64,000 nt of DNA, from positions 62,001 through 126,000 of the forward strand of contig CAKSEE010000001.1 in the NCBI GenBank assembly GCA_934446455.1. The letters run 5' to 3'. This DNA is from an uncultured Oscillospiraceae bacterium. Its GTDB lineage: Bacteria > Bacillota > Clostridia > Oscillospirales > Ruminococcaceae. This document shows positions 41,001 to 49,941 of this stretch, piece after piece (positions within the stretch are counted from its first letter, which is position 1; every line of letters begins with the position of its first letter). The position numbers and the translations under genes were made by a program. A model generated the notes under the pieces. The model was not told where the DNA came from, did not search any database, and saw nothing but the letters and a program-made list of their open reading frames with translations.

Positions 41001-42266
41001 GCGGGCGACGGCAAGGTAACGCTCACATGGGACAAGGTAGAGGGCGCTGCGAACTACGCGGTACTTATGAAGAAGGGCGCGGGCTGGACGGTGCTTGGCG
41101 CTGCGGGAAACAGGACCGAATACACCGTAAGCGGACTTACAAACGGGCAGAAATACTATTTCGCAGTCAAGGCGTACGCGGGCGGCGCATGGGGTAAGGC
41201 TTCGGAAGCTGTAGCGGCGACCCCCGAGAAGAACATTATCCCGCAGAACGTAAAGGCGAGCGCGGGGGACGGCAAGGTAACGCTCACATGGGACGTGGTA
41301 GAGGGCGCTGCAAACTACGCCGTGCTTATGAAGAAGGGCGCGGGCTGGACGGTGCTTGGCGCTGCGGGAAACAGGACCGAATACACCGTAAGCGGACTTA
41401 CAAACGGGCAGAAATACTATTTCGCAGTCAAGGCGTACGCGGGCGGCGCATGGGGTAAGGCTTCGGAAGCTGTAGCGGCGACCCCCGAGAAGAACATTAT
41501 CCCGCAGAACGTAAAGGCGAGCGCGGGGGACGGCAAGGTAACGCTCACATGGGACAAGGTAGAGGGCGCTGCAAACTATGCGGTATTCCTGAGAAAGGGC
41601 GGCACATGGCTTAAGATAGGCACGACCGGTACGGGCACCGCGTTCACGTCGCGCGGACTTCCGAACGGCGGCAAGTATTTCTACATGATAAAGTCCTGCG
41701 TAAACGGCAAGTGGAGCGGCGAATCCGCGGTAGTATCCGCGATACCGACCTGCATAACGCCGCAGAACGTAAAGGCGTTCGCGGGCGACGGCAAGGTAAC
41801 GCTTACATGGGACGCTGTAAAGGGCGCAAGCAACTACACCATATTCCTCAGGAAGGGCAGCGCATGGCTCAAGATAGGTTCGTCCGGCGCTAACACCACG
41901 TTCACGTCGCGCGGACTTCCGAACGGCGGCAAGTATTTCTATATGGTAAAGGCGTACGTCAACGGTTCGTGGAGCGACGAGTCCGCGGTAGTATCCGCGA
42001 TACCCACGAGCATAACGCCGCAGAACGTGAAGGCTGCGGGCGGCGCGGGCAAGGCTGAAATAAGCTGGGACGCAGTAAAGGGCGCTTCCAACTACGCTGT
42101 ATTCGTAAAGAACGGCAATTCGTGGAAGTCGCTTGGCTCTGCGGGAAAAGCGACCGCATACACCGCAAAGGGACTTGCGGGCGGCAGATACACATTCGCC
42201 GTAAAGGCGTATGTCAACGGCGCATGGAGCGATATGTCCGAGGCTGTAACGGCTGACGTTACCTGA
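38073..42266 (+). CDS. Secreted multi-module protein with five FN3 domains (1397 aa)
   Basis: A signal peptide (residues ~1-28, ending VAAE) is followed by a ~125-residue beta-rich domain that looks carbohydrate-binding (VVINGDWDHETMPH). Then come five tandem ~165-residue modules, each opening with an (N/M)-x-W...SWL(T/A)G-type motif and holding a YYSD..GAG segment (near codons 162, 330, 494, 655 and 816), and five fibronectin type III repeats from about residue 970 to the end. There is no catalytic site, dockerin or sorting signal. AGGAGGTG precedes the ATG at 38073. The five-fold module is not a domain I recognise. A surface adhesin or polysaccharide-binding role is inferred. The gene stands alone. 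Confidence 0.75.
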   Translation: MRRKRMLCATMAAIMTAAQIAIQLPVAAETVTATVFESAQIESWTSFDVNLSQYGIMDSGTSVKITCTVAEENIVGGDGETPKWAFGVVINGDWDHETMPHCNYDSARKEFSLTLTAQELSMNPSFTVQSQLPCAAAFTVEAIDLQQDGRGTIELPAVTGNIIMWQYTDSSWLAGSSCGGSLSIAQPDGVTFGRTTVGELRTGVKRINAQPVPYYSDSLGAGEDSWCYEVSLDLKNDAGETANIASDAFDLGSEGAVFTDNILPDDSYDAWTVEKISINVNAKTEWDDELGKSRAVSEKVRAMPDSTTAYFETSGSSGRDYTLAPITEKSTTMWTFTDDRGMRSAEGNVSVDAGDLAGITFADFLADCHTVSIAAPGYFSNDAGIDPDDLMYNINMVFQNGDGSDGRWLGRDLTPLTEGCTLYAGAYGDMLEEGTEDYTLTEITLRVLPKIERDENGAQQASSEIIRNMGDNESIFLEFAEDGREAAEVPVAQKSIIMNVWADDSWLTGVVASGRTERLDVQGVEYGRTTFAELKENIKSLSAALPYISDTAGAGSGAFEYKFMMTFGDGSEYFCETAAEPGAALTQRIDDINADEVNTGAITGIYIDVMSKLEESGDRQQAVSGVIRGLSSGNSFVLELAEDNRAEAGVTFTGKSAALNAWTDSSWLTGMVASGRTGRIAVDGIEYGATTLAQLKESTKSIRVTLPYYSDSIGAGREAFTYKLAFRFEDGAEYLCETNAVLGSELVQLVDGIDSSVSGAAITSVCFDIFSQTEETDGGLNQAVSEKIRQLKDGESVMVEFAKDGRAAVTVTVSDKSVEMNVWTTEDDWLTGVTAGGETSSVDVDGVKYGATTIAQLKENIKSLSAALPYCSDGAGAGREAFEYKFMIALAGGAEIWCETSAEIGSPLTQLTDAIEAEDENAVIKGIYLGISAKLEETDSGRMQAASEKIRALDADTAFEIVLKAASAVPENVKAQAGDGKVTLTWDKVEGAANYAVLMKKGAGWTVLGAAGNRTEYTVSGLTNGQKYYFAVKAYAGGAWGKASEAVAATPEKNIIPQNVKASAGDGKVTLTWDVVEGAANYAVLMKKGAGWTVLGAAGNRTEYTVSGLTNGQKYYFAVKAYAGGAWGKASEAVAATPEKNIIPQNVKASAGDGKVTLTWDKVEGAANYAVFLRKGGTWLKIGTTGTGTAFTSRGLPNGGKYFYMIKSCVNGKWSGESAVVSAIPTCITPQNVKAFAGDGKVTLTWDAVKGASNYTIFLRKGSAWLKIGSSGANTTFTSRGLPNGGKYFYMVKAYVNGSWSDESAVVSAIPTSITPQNVKAAGGAGKAEISWDAVKGASNYAVFVKNGNSWKSLGSAGKATAYTAKGLAGGRYTFAVKAYVNGAWSDMSEAVTADVT
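40989..42266 (+). repeat. Five tandem FN3-coding repeats, periods 261 and 258 bases
   Basis: GTAAAGG-type repeat starts fall at 40989, 41250, 41511, 41769 and 42027 (steps 261, 261, 258, 258). Copies 1 and 2 are nearly identical over most of their length, including silent positions, which indicates recent duplication or gene conversion. Copies 3-5 are more divergent. Confidence 0.85.
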
Positions 42267-42285
42267 CATAACACAACAGCGATTC

Positions 42286-42528
42286 GGCGCCCCGCATAAA
42301 CGCGGGGCGCCCACAGCTTGTCGAAAAAGTATGTTATGCCCGCGAAGCGGGCTTTGAAATCCGTTTTTTGTCACGGCTCCGCCGGGGCAAAAAACACTTC
42401 TATCCGCACAAGTGTGCGAATTGTCGGCGTAGCCGGCAATGAGTGCGCGCAGTGCGGATGTTCCTGTCGGAAAAGTCGCAAGACTTTTTCGACAGACTCA
42501 GGGGTCCCCGCTTTTATGCGGGGACCCC
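42286..42528. repeat. Palindromic MITE-like element with nested hairpins
   Basis: Outer hairpins CCCCGCATAAACGCGGGG and, inverted, CCCCGCATAAAAGCGGGG flank an inner inverted repeat TGTCGAAAAAGT/ACTTTTTCGACA (42319-42330 and about 42483-42494). Inside are further stems: CCCGCGAAGCGGG, GTTTTTTG...CAAAAAAC, and ATCCGCAC...GTGCGGAT enclosing TTGTCGGC...GCCGGCAA. There is no ORF. The right hairpin followed by ATTTTTTAT can terminate the FN3 gene; its mirror serves glgD. Confidence 0.7.
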
Positions 42529-42550
42529 ATGATTTTTTATGTGCTATGGC

Positions 42551-43675
42551 TTAAACAACAGCGCCCTTGGTTATGTAAACGGGGTAATCTGCCGAGCCTG
42601 TGAGCGTGCGGTTCTTGGAAACCGTAACGTCCTTGTCTGCGACAACGTTTATTACCGAAGCCTTCTCCTCAATAACCGCGCCCTGCATGATAATGCTGTT
42701 TCTGATAACGGCGCCCTTGCCTACCTTAACACCGCGGAACAGCACGGAGTTCTCGACAATGCCGTCGATAATGCACCCGTCGGCGATGAGCGAACCCTTT
42801 ACGGAGCAGTCAATGCCGTACTTTGCGGGGGCAACGTCGCGAACCTTTGTGTAGATAGGCGTTTCAAGCGAGAATACCTCGTGGCAGATGGAGCGGTTCA
42901 TCATGTCCATTGTTGCCTTGTAGTAAGTCTTCATGCTGTCTATAAGCTCGAAGTAGCCGTTGTACTTGTAGCCGTAGATCTTGAAATCGTGCAGCTTGTG
43001 CTGGAGTATGTCGGTTTCGAAGCTGTAAAGGCTGCGGCACTCGCTCTCGTGGATAATGTCCTCAAGGAATGCGCGGCTCATAACGTAAACGTTCATTACA
43101 ACGTTCATTTCGCCGCTTATAGCGGGTCTTGCGAGAACGTCGTACACCCTGTTTTCGTCGTCAACGCAAAGGATAGTCTGCGCAGTCGCTCTTTCGGTGC
43201 TGTAAACGCCCCTGCCGTATACGCAGGTGATGTCCGCGCCTGTTCTTTCGTGAGCGTCTATAACGGGTCTTATGTCCATGTTAGCGACAAGGTTGCTGTC
43301 GGACATTACAACATACTCAGCGCCAGACTCGTGAATGAACTCGTACGCGCCCGCGAGAGCCTCAAGGCGTCCGCGGTACATACCGCTGCCCTCTCTGCCG
43401 TAGGGCGGGAGTATATGCAGACCTCCCGTCTTTCTTGCGAGGTCCCACTCACTGCCCATGCCGAGATGGTTCATGAGGGAGTAGTAGTTCTGCTTGGTGA
43501 TTATGCCCACCTGAGTTATGCCCGAATTGACCATGCCTGAAAGCGCAAAGTCAACAAGGCGGTATTTGCTCCCGAACGGTACGCTTGCCATTGCTCGGGA
43601 TTTTGTAAGCTCGGGCAGAGTCTGCTCGTGCATATTAGTGAAAATAAGTCCCAGTACATTTGCCATACTTGCCAT
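42551..43675 (-). CDS. glgD: Glucose-1-phosphate adenylyltransferase subunit GlgD
   Basis: 374 residues. A nucleotidyltransferase domain (LIFTNMHEQTLPELTKSRA, PFGSKYRLVDFALSG) lacks several catalytic residues present in GlgC, and a left-handed beta-helix end follows (GKGAVIRNSII). GlgD is the regulatory partner of GlgC in Firmicutes. It is the last gene of glgB-glgC-glgD. The ATG at 43675 has GGAGAG eight bases upstream; a GTG three codons earlier overlaps that site and is rejected. Confidence 0.93.
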   Translation of the reverse strand: MASMANVLGLIFTNMHEQTLPELTKSRAMASVPFGSKYRLVDFALSGMVNSGITQVGIITKQNYYSLMNHLGMGSEWDLARKTGGLHILPPYGREGSGMYRGRLEALAGAYEFIHESGAEYVVMSDSNLVANMDIRPVIDAHERTGADITCVYGRGVYSTERATAQTILCVDDENRVYDVLARPAISGEMNVVMNVYVMSRAFLEDIIHESECRSLYSFETDILQHKLHDFKIYGYKYNGYFELIDSMKTYYKATMDMMNRSICHEVFSLETPIYTKVRDVAPAKYGIDCSVKGSLIADGCIIDGIVENSVLFRGVKVGKGAVIRNSIIMQGAVIEEKASVINVVADKDVTVSKNRTLTGSADYPVYITKGAVV

Positions 43676-43694
43676 TGTTACCACTCTCCTTTCT

Positions 43695-44900
43695 TTATAT
43701 ATCCTTTGATATCATTGCCTTGGGCGGCGCTACTGCCTTGTCGGACACATTTACATGGTGACCGATTACCGCAACGCCCCAGCTGTCCTTGTCCTCGATA
43801 AGCTCGGGACGCTCGCCGATGTGCGCGCCCTCGCCGATAACGCAGTCCTCGCCGACAATTGCGTATTCAATAACCGCACCCTTCTTTATAACGGTGTTGG
43901 GCATGATTATACTGTCGCGTACTATCGCGCCTTCCTCAACGGTAACGCCGGCAAACAGAACGGAGAAGTCTATCATACCGTTTATCTCGCAGCCCTCTGC
44001 CACCATAGAGTTCTCTATCTGGCTGTTAGGACCTGCATAGTGCGGCGGCATAACGGGGTTGCGGGAGTATATCTTCCAGCTGTCGTCAAGCAGGTCGAGC
44101 GGTACCTTGGGGTCGAGAACGTCCATGTTCGCCTCCCACAGGGAGTCGATGGTTCCAACGTCCTTCCAGTAGCCGTCGAAGTGGTACGCCATCATCTTTT
44201 CCTTGTTGTCAAGCATTGCGGGGATTATGTTCTTGCCGAAGTCCTTTGTCGCGCCCTCGTCGTTCTCGTTGTCGATGAGGTACTGGCGCAGCTTAGCCCA
44301 TGTGAACACATAGATACCCATGGAAGCAAGGTTGCTCTTGGGCTCCTTGGGCTTCTCCGCAAACTCGTATATCTCGCCGTTCTCGTTCGCGCTCATTATG
44401 CCGAAGCGTGGAGCCTCCTCCCACGGCACTTCAAGCACCGCGATAGTAGCGTCAGCGTTGTGCTTCTTGTGGAAGTCTACCATCTTTGAGTAGTCCATCT
44501 TGTAGATGTGGTCGCCCGAAAGGATAACCACGTACTCGGGGCTGTAGCGGTCAACAAAGCCTATGTTCTGGTAGATAGCGTTAGCCGTGCCCGAATACCA
44601 CGCCTTGCCCGCAGCCGTTTCGTAAGGGGGCAGCACGTGTACGCCGCCGTGCGCGCGGTCAAGCCCCCACGGCTGACCATTGCCTATGTACTCGTTGAGC
44701 ACCAGCGGCTGATACTGCGTCAGCACGCCTACCGTATCGATACCCGAATTAACGCAGTTTGAAAGCGGAAAATCGATTATCCTGTACTTGCCGCCGTAAG
44801 GCACGGCGGGCTTTGCCATATCCTGCGTGAGCGCGTAAAGACGGCTGCCCTGTCCGCCCGCGAGCAGCATGGCAACGCATTCCTTCTTAATGTGATTCAT
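43695..44900 (-). CDS. glgC: Glucose-1-phosphate adenylyltransferase
   Basis: 401 residues. It makes ADP-glucose from ATP and glucose-1-phosphate, the committed step of glycogen synthesis. [16 protein letters not shown] is the nucleotide-binding loop; [11 protein letters not shown] holds the catalytic aspartate; [10 protein letters not shown] is the sugar-phosphate loop; a beta-helix ends the protein. AGGAGG precedes the ATG. It lies between glgB and glgD with short gaps, so the three are one operon. Confidence 0.96.
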   Translation of the reverse strand: MNHIKKECVAMLLAGGQGSRLYALTQDMAKPAVPYGGKYRIIDFPLSNCVNSGIDTVGVLTQYQPLVLNEYIGNGQPWGLDRAHGGVHVLPPYETAAGKAWYSGTANAIYQNIGFVDRYSPEYVVILSGDHIYKMDYSKMVDFHKKHNADATIAVLEVPWEEAPRFGIMSANENGEIYEFAEKPKEPKSNLASMGIYVFTWAKLRQYLIDNENDEGATKDFGKNIIPAMLDNKEKMMAYHFDGYWKDVGTIDSLWEANMDVLDPKVPLDLLDDSWKIYSRNPVMPPHYAGPNSQIENSMVAEGCEINGMIDFSVLFAGVTVEEGAIVRDSIIMPNTVIKKGAVIEYAIVGEDCVIGEGAHIGERPELIEDKDSWGVAVIGHHVNVSDKAVAPPKAMISKDI

Positions 44901-44953
44901 AACTTCCTCCTGTCGGTAATGACTATTCTTTATATTTTTGGAACAGACCGCTT

Positions 44954-47173
44954 TTAGCGGCTGTGTTTGCCGTGTTTATGCCTGCGGGAGCCGTTGGGCT
45001 TGTACGCAGGATTAGGCGCAGGCTTGGGAGCGGCTGAGGCAGGCGCTTTCTGCGCGTTGTCCGCGGGCATTTCCTCGGGCTTCTCCTTCTCCTCCTTTTC
45101 GGGGACGGGAGCTTCGGACTTATCTTCTGCGGGCTTCGCATCCTGCTTTTCCTCGGGCTTCGGCGCTTCTGCGGGGGCTTCTGCCGATTCTGCGGCAGGC
45201 TCTGCCTTTACATCGGCAGCGGGCTGCTCAGGAACCTGCTGAACCTCTGCGCTCTCCTGCGGGAGCTCTGAGGGCGGGGTGCGCTTGTTCTTTATCTCAA
45301 AGTACAGCACAGCCATGGGCGGCAGGTCTATCGAAATGCGGTATTCCTCGCCGTGCATGGGCTCCTCACGCGCGGTAAGCGTGCCGTTTGAAACGCCCGT
45401 GCCGCCGTACTTCACATCGTCTGAGCTGAACGCCTCCACATAATCCGCGTAATACGGAACGCCTATTTCGTACACCTCGTGGCGCACCGGCTGGAAGTTG
45501 CACACAACAACTATCTCGTCCTTATTGCGGGCAATGCGCCTGAATGCGATAACGCTGTTCGCGCTGTCCTCTGCGGAAATCCAGTGGAAGCCCTCCCAGC
45601 CCGTGTCGCAGTCCCATAGCGCGGGGGTGTTCTTGTAGTAGCCGTTGAGCGCCTTTACGTACTCGTGCAGCTTTCTGTGCGGCTCAAACTCCAGCACCTC
45701 CCAGTCAAGCTGCGTCTGGAAGTTCCACTCCTTATACTGCGCAAACTCCTGCCCCATGAACATAAGCTTCTTACCGGGGTGCGCCATCATGTAACCTAGG
45801 AACGTGCGCATGGAGTTAAAGCGGAACTCGCGCGGGCCGCCCATTTTATCGAGCATCGAGCACTTGCCGTAAACCACCTCGTCGTGCGAAATCGGCAGTA
45901 TGTAGTTCTCCGAGAACGCATAGTAGAACGAGAACGTTACAAGGTTGTGGTTGTAGGGTCTGCCGAGCGGATCCATGCTCATGTAGCGCAGCATATCGTT
46001 CATCCAGCCCATGTTCCACTTGAAGTTGAAGCCAAGCCCGCCTATATCCGTGGGCTTTGTCACAAGCGGCCATGCGGTGGATTCCTCCGCGACCATCATG
46101 ATATCCGGGTGCTCCTTGAAAAGCGCGGTGTTCAGCTTTTGCAGGAACGCCACCGCCTCAAGGTTCTCGTGCCCGCCCTTTGAGTTGGGGCGCCACTCGC
46201 CGTCGCGCCTGTCGTAATCAAGGTAGAGCATGGAGGCCACCGCGTCAACGCGCAGCCCGTCTATATGGTACTTGTCTATCCAGTAGTTTGCGTTTGAAAC
46301 GAGGAAGCTCTGCACCTCGGGCTTGCCCCAGTCGAAGATGTGGGTGCCCCAGTTCTTGTGTTCGCGCTTGAGCGGGTCTGCGTACTCGTAGCAGCTTGTG
46401 CCGTCAAACTCGTAAAGTCCCGCGGCGTCCTTGGGGAAGTGCGCGGGCACCCAGTCGAGGATAACGCCTATGCCGGCGTTATGGCACTTGTCAACGAACC
46501 GCATAAAGTCGTGCGGCGTGCCGAAGCGCGACGTGGGCGCATAGTACCCTATCTGCTGATAGCCCCAGCTGCCGTCGAACGGGAACTCGCCTATCGGCAT
46601 GAGCTCAACGTGGGTGTAGCCCATCTCCTTTACATAGGGGATAAGCTCGTCTGCAAAGCGCACATAGTCGAGATAGTTCTCGCCGTTCTTGCGCCACGAG
46701 CCGACGTTGACCTCGTAAATATTGCACGGGCTGTCGTAGATATTGCGCTCAGACAGCTCCTTGCGGTACTTTCCGTCCGTCCATGCAAACCCGTCGAGGT
46801 CGTAGAACTTTGAGGCGGTGTTCGGGCGGGTTTCCATATGGGTGCCGTAGGGGTCTGCCTTAAGCTTTATAAGCCCGTCGGGCGCTTCTATGCTGTATTT
46901 GTAGTTGTCGTATTTCTTTATCCCCTCGACAAAAAGCTCCCAGATACCGCCGTCGCTTATCTTGTTCATGAAGCCTTTTGTTCTGTCCCAGTGGTTGAAA
47001 TCCCCGACAACGCTCACCGAGCGGGCGTTGGGCGCCCATACTCTGAAAATCGCGCCGTCCTTTCCGCCGCGGTTATCCTTGTGAGAGCCAAAAAAATCGT
47101 AGGCGTGCGCATTTTCGCCCCTGTGGAACAGATACAGGGGAATATTGTAGTTTTCAGGTACGACTATCGCCAT
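44954..47173 (-). CDS. glgB: 1,4-alpha-glucan branching enzyme with long charged tail
   Basis: 739 residues. A CBM48 domain ([19 protein letters not shown]) precedes a GH13 barrel with [23 protein letters not shown] (nucleophile Asp), [10 protein letters not shown] (acid/base Glu) and [10 protein letters not shown]. The core ends near residue 625. The last ~115 residues are a low-complexity Pro/Ala/Glu/Lys tail ending in a Lys/His/Arg patch, which is unusual for GlgB. The start at 47173 has GGGAGG eight bases upstream; upstream in-frame codons lack support. It branches glycogen made by the GlgC/GlgD pathway. Confidence 0.95.
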   Translation of the reverse strand: MAIVVPENYNIPLYLFHRGENAHAYDFFGSHKDNRGGKDGAIFRVWAPNARSVSVVGDFNHWDRTKGFMNKISDGGIWELFVEGIKKYDNYKYSIEAPDGLIKLKADPYGTHMETRPNTASKFYDLDGFAWTDGKYRKELSERNIYDSPCNIYEVNVGSWRKNGENYLDYVRFADELIPYVKEMGYTHVELMPIGEFPFDGSWGYQQIGYYAPTSRFGTPHDFMRFVDKCHNAGIGVILDWVPAHFPKDAAGLYEFDGTSCYEYADPLKREHKNWGTHIFDWGKPEVQSFLVSNANYWIDKYHIDGLRVDAVASMLYLDYDRRDGEWRPNSKGGHENLEAVAFLQKLNTALFKEHPDIMMVAEESTAWPLVTKPTDIGGLGFNFKWNMGWMNDMLRYMSMDPLGRPYNHNLVTFSFYYAFSENYILPISHDEVVYGKCSMLDKMGGPREFRFNSMRTFLGYMMAHPGKKLMFMGQEFAQYKEWNFQTQLDWEVLEFEPHRKLHEYVKALNGYYKNTPALWDCDTGWEGFHWISAEDSANSVIAFRRIARNKDEIVVVCNFQPVRHEVYEIGVPYYADYVEAFSSDDVKYGGTGVSNGTLTAREEPMHGEEYRISIDLPPMAVLYFEIKNKRTPPSELPQESAEVQQVPEQPAADVKAEPAAESAEAPAEAPKPEEKQDAKPAEDKSEAPVPEKEEKEKPEEMPADNAQKAPASAAPKPAPNPAYKPNGSRRHKHGKHSR

Positions 47174-47276
47174 TTGCATTACCTCCCGTTTGGGCTGTGG
47201 TATTGTGAAAAGCGCAGCCATGCGTTTTTTGAAAAATAGCCAAAATCCGTGCATAGCTCGGGCTTATCCTTGTTAT

Positions 47277-47305
47277 ATTGTACCACATAGGAAAATATAT
47301 TTCAA
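47277..47305 (-). promoter_or_regulatory. Promoter of the glgBCD operon
   Basis: TTGAAA and TACAAT with a 17-base spacer and TGG ahead of the -10, on the minus strand about 100 bases before glgB. The rest of the ~300-base gap to spoIIE holds only the spoIIE terminator. Confidence 0.65.
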
Positions 47306-47422
47306 GAGTTTTGTTAATATTTCATGTTTTTTGCTATTTTCAACCACATTTTTTTGTGCATTATTCCGCACGCCATGCTGCATTTGTGTAAACGTTTTTA
47401 CACGCCTGCCGGAAAACAGACA

Positions 47423-47457
47423 AAAGGCGGCGTTTTGTGCAGGATAACACCGCCTTT
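47423..47457 (-). terminator. Probable spoIIE terminator
   Basis: AAAGGCGG and CCGCCTTT pair (with an inner GTT/AAC), 15 bases after the spoIIE stop. The T-run on the minus strand is short (TTTTG). Confidence 0.55.
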
Positions 47458-47471
47458 CATTTTTGGGGATA

Positions 47472-49709
47472 TCACCCGTTCACGCTCACCACGACCACGC
47501 TCATATCGTCGTTCCTGCCGTTTTCCGCGCCGCGCGCCGCCCTCGCTATGCGCTCTGAAAGCTCCTGCGCCGAGCCGCCGCGCGACAGCTCCCGCGAGAG
47601 CCACTCCTCGTCCGCCGCGCAGCCGTCTGTCATCATCACGATGATGTCGCCCGCGCTTACGCTGAACCGCTGCGCGGGCAGGCTGAGCCGTCCGCCCGTG
47701 CCTGCTGGCGCAGATGAAAGCGCCGCGCGCACCAGTTTGTCCGCGCTTTTGATGTAGGTAGCCGCCGCGCCCGCCTTGTACACCGCGCCCTCGCCGCTGT
47801 TAAGGTCTATGCGGCATATGTCGAGCGTAGCGAAGCTCTCGTCCGCGCTTTTTACAAGCAGCGAGGTGTTCACTGTTTCAAGTGCCGCGGACAGCGGAAT
47901 GCCGCTTTTAAGCAGCTTTGCCAGCAGCGAGCAGGCAAGCGTGCTGTCCACCCGCGCCCTGCTGCCCGTACCCATGCCGTCCGAAAGCACCACGCACAGC
48001 CCGCCCTGCGCGTCCGTAAAGCTCTCGTAGCAGTCGCCGCATACGCGGTTTTTGCCCTTGCAGAACTGAAACGCCCCCACGCTTGCGGAAAGGCGCGAGC
48101 TTTCCTGCGCGGTAATCCTGCTGCGCGTGCCGCACGAGGTAAGCGCGGGGCGCTCCGTTTCCCGTCCGAGCGCCTGCGAAAGCAGACCGCCGAGATAGTC
48201 CATGTCGACGTTTGGCTCGCCCTCGCCGTAAGCCTCGAAAAGAAGCCTGCCGCCGCTGCGCGTTACAAAGGCGCGCACGTTGTCCATGCCGCACTCGTGC
48301 AGAAGCGTTTCTGCGCGCTTTTCCGCCGTGCGGAAGTGCGGCGAGGGAATGCTGCCCGCCGCCATTGAGCGCAGTATGTCGCGCACTCCTGAAAGCCAGT
48401 CGGTGTATACCCTGCGCAGCTCGTTCACGCGGCGGCGGTCGGCTGCTGCGGCAAGGCAGCGCGAATACTCATGCTCCACCGCCTCTATCACCTGTTCGGG
48501 GCATATGCACTCCTCCGCGCACTGCGCGCTCATGGAATGTCCGGTGAGCTTTTCGCCGCGCCGCAGCTCGTCCGTCAGCCGCGCAAACTCCGCGCTGAAA
48601 AGGTCGTACTTCTCGCCCCAGCAGGTCATGCTGTTGGGGCAGGTGCGGCACACGCGGTCTGCCGCTTTTTCGGCTGCCTGCGCGGGCGTCGCGCTGTATT
48701 TTCGGTCGAGCGTTTCCGCCGCGGCGTTAAGTCCGCCGCTTATGCCCGCCACGGCATCCGCGGCAAAGCACAGCCGCTCGCGAATCATTGCGGCAACGGT
48801 GCTGTCCGCAAAGGGCTTCTGCGCGTTTTTCCTTGTGAGGGGCACCGCTGCGTAAATCACGCCCGCCGCCGCCGTTTCCGCAAGCAGCCGCCAGCCGCCC
48901 TCGTCATAGCCGCCGAGAAGCGCGCCCGCGCACCCTATAAACACAAACGCCGCCGCCCGTGTAAACTTGCCGTATTTTGAGAACGCCCCGCTCACCAGCG
49001 CCGCCGCGCAGATAACCGCCGCAAAGCGCCCCGACTGCGGGTCTGCCGCGCACAGCCCGAAAAGCCCCGCCGCGCCGAACACCGCGCACCACGCTATCCC
49101 CCTGCACGACCCCAGCATAAGCAGCCCCGCGCCGAGCGCCAGCCGCCCTATGTTCGCCACGGGATAATCAAGCGCGCCAAGCGACATGAACGCGAGCCCC
49201 GCAGCCACCGCAGCCCTTGCGCATTCGCGCGGGTCGGTAACGTCAAAGCCGCGCTTTGAAACACTGTCGGAAAGCAGGCATACCGCCGCCGCAAACGCTC
49301 CCGCGCCGAGCGCCGCCGTAAGCGCCGAAAGAAGCTCCGACGGCTTCATCACAAGCGCCGAGCGCGGGAAGAAGCACGCCGCCCACGCTGCGAAAAATCT
49401 CACCGCCGCGCGTATCTTCACGTTCTTTGCGTCGGGTATGAGCCTTGCCGCAAGCGCTATCGCAAGCCCCGCTACCGCCGCCAGTCCCTCGGGTATGCCG
49501 TGCAGCAGCGCCCCGAAAAGTCCTCCCGCAAGCGCCCAGAGCGCGCGTTTTCCGCCAAGCCCCGCGCCAAGCGCCGCAGCGCCCGGCGCAGCGCTCGTTG
49601 CGGAAGCGCCAAGCTCCAGCAGCGCTCCCGCGAATATCCATATCCCGTTCCCCCGCAGGAAATCAAGAGCTTTCCCCTTTGAAAGTTTTACAGCTGTGTT
49701 TTCCGTCAT
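47472..49709 (-). CDS. spoIIE: Stage II sporulation protein E, PP2C phosphatase
   Basis: 745 residues. The N-terminal ~290 residues form about ten Ala/Leu/Gly-rich transmembrane helices. A central cytoplasmic region with a CRTCPNSMTCWGEKYD cysteine cluster follows, then a C-terminal PP2C domain (VVLSDGMGTGSRA, MMTDG, RNDDMSVVVV with metal-binding aspartates). SpoIIE dephosphorylates SpoIIAA to release sigma F in the forespore and takes part in asymmetric division. Its promoter has the 21-base spacing of Spo0A-activated genes. This is strong evidence for a spore former. Confidence 0.95.
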   Translation of the reverse strand: MTENTAVKLSKGKALDFLRGNGIWIFAGALLELGASATSAAPGAAALGAGLGGKRALWALAGGLFGALLHGIPEGLAAVAGLAIALAARLIPDAKNVKIRAAVRFFAAWAACFFPRSALVMKPSELLSALTAALGAGAFAAAVCLLSDSVSKRGFDVTDPRECARAAVAAGLAFMSLGALDYPVANIGRLALGAGLLMLGSCRGIAWCAVFGAAGLFGLCAADPQSGRFAAVICAAALVSGAFSKYGKFTRAAAFVFIGCAGALLGGYDEGGWRLLAETAAAGVIYAAVPLTRKNAQKPFADSTVAAMIRERLCFAADAVAGISGGLNAAAETLDRKYSATPAQAAEKAADRVCRTCPNSMTCWGEKYDLFSAEFARLTDELRRGEKLTGHSMSAQCAEECICPEQVIEAVEHEYSRCLAAAADRRRVNELRRVYTDWLSGVRDILRSMAAGSIPSPHFRTAEKRAETLLHECGMDNVRAFVTRSGGRLLFEAYGEGEPNVDMDYLGGLLSQALGRETERPALTSCGTRSRITAQESSRLSASVGAFQFCKGKNRVCGDCYESFTDAQGGLCVVLSDGMGTGSRARVDSTLACSLLAKLLKSGIPLSAALETVNTSLLVKSADESFATLDICRIDLNSGEGAVYKAGAAATYIKSADKLVRAALSSAPAGTGGRLSLPAQRFSVSAGDIIVMMTDGCAADEEWLSRELSRGGSAQELSERIARAARGAENGRNDDMSVVVVSVNG

Positions 49710-49779
49710 TTTTTCGTCCTTTCGCTTTTGGGCGCGTTTTCTTTGTCTGCGCGCCTTCCCCTTGTTGTTTGTGTGGTAT

Positions 49780-49812
49780 ATTTTACCATAATAAAGGCGC
49801 GCACGCTGTCAA
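49780..49812 (-). promoter_or_regulatory. spoIIE promoter with 21-base spacer and 0A-like box
   Basis: On the minus strand TTGACA and TAAAAT are 21 bases apart, the spacing known for sigma A promoters activated by Spo0A (spoIIE and spoIIG in Bacillus). TGTCAAA on the opposite strand over the -35 is one base from the 0A box TGTCGAA. Confidence 0.65.
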
Positions 49813-49869
49813 ATCATACTGTAAATAAATAAGTTTTTCTGCGGGATAACTATAAATATGCAAAAAACT

Positions 49870-49898
49870 TTGACAAAACGGTTATTTTATGCTACAAT
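49870..49898 (+). promoter_or_regulatory. Consensus promoter of the TPR-comEB-rsmA genes
   Basis: TTGACA and TACAAT with a 17-base spacer, about 40 bases before the TPR gene start. It diverges from the spoIIE promoter. Confidence 0.8.
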
Positions 49899-49941
49899 AG
49901 AGAAAAACGCGGAGCATTCCGCCTGTGAAAGGAAAAATACA

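Noticed and set aside
40275-42374. 699-aa open frame antisense to the FN3 gene
   Set aside because: Its repeats are just the complement of the FN3 repeats; it has no start signals.
42539-43540. 333-aa plus-strand frame over glgD; similar frames over glgC (43755) and the dockerin gene (56052)
   Set aside because: All mirror well-defined enzymes or secreted proteins on the minus strand.
47908-49641. Several 100-200-aa frames inside spoIIE on both strands
   Set aside because: GC-rich shadows; Arg/Ala/Gly-rich and without start signals.
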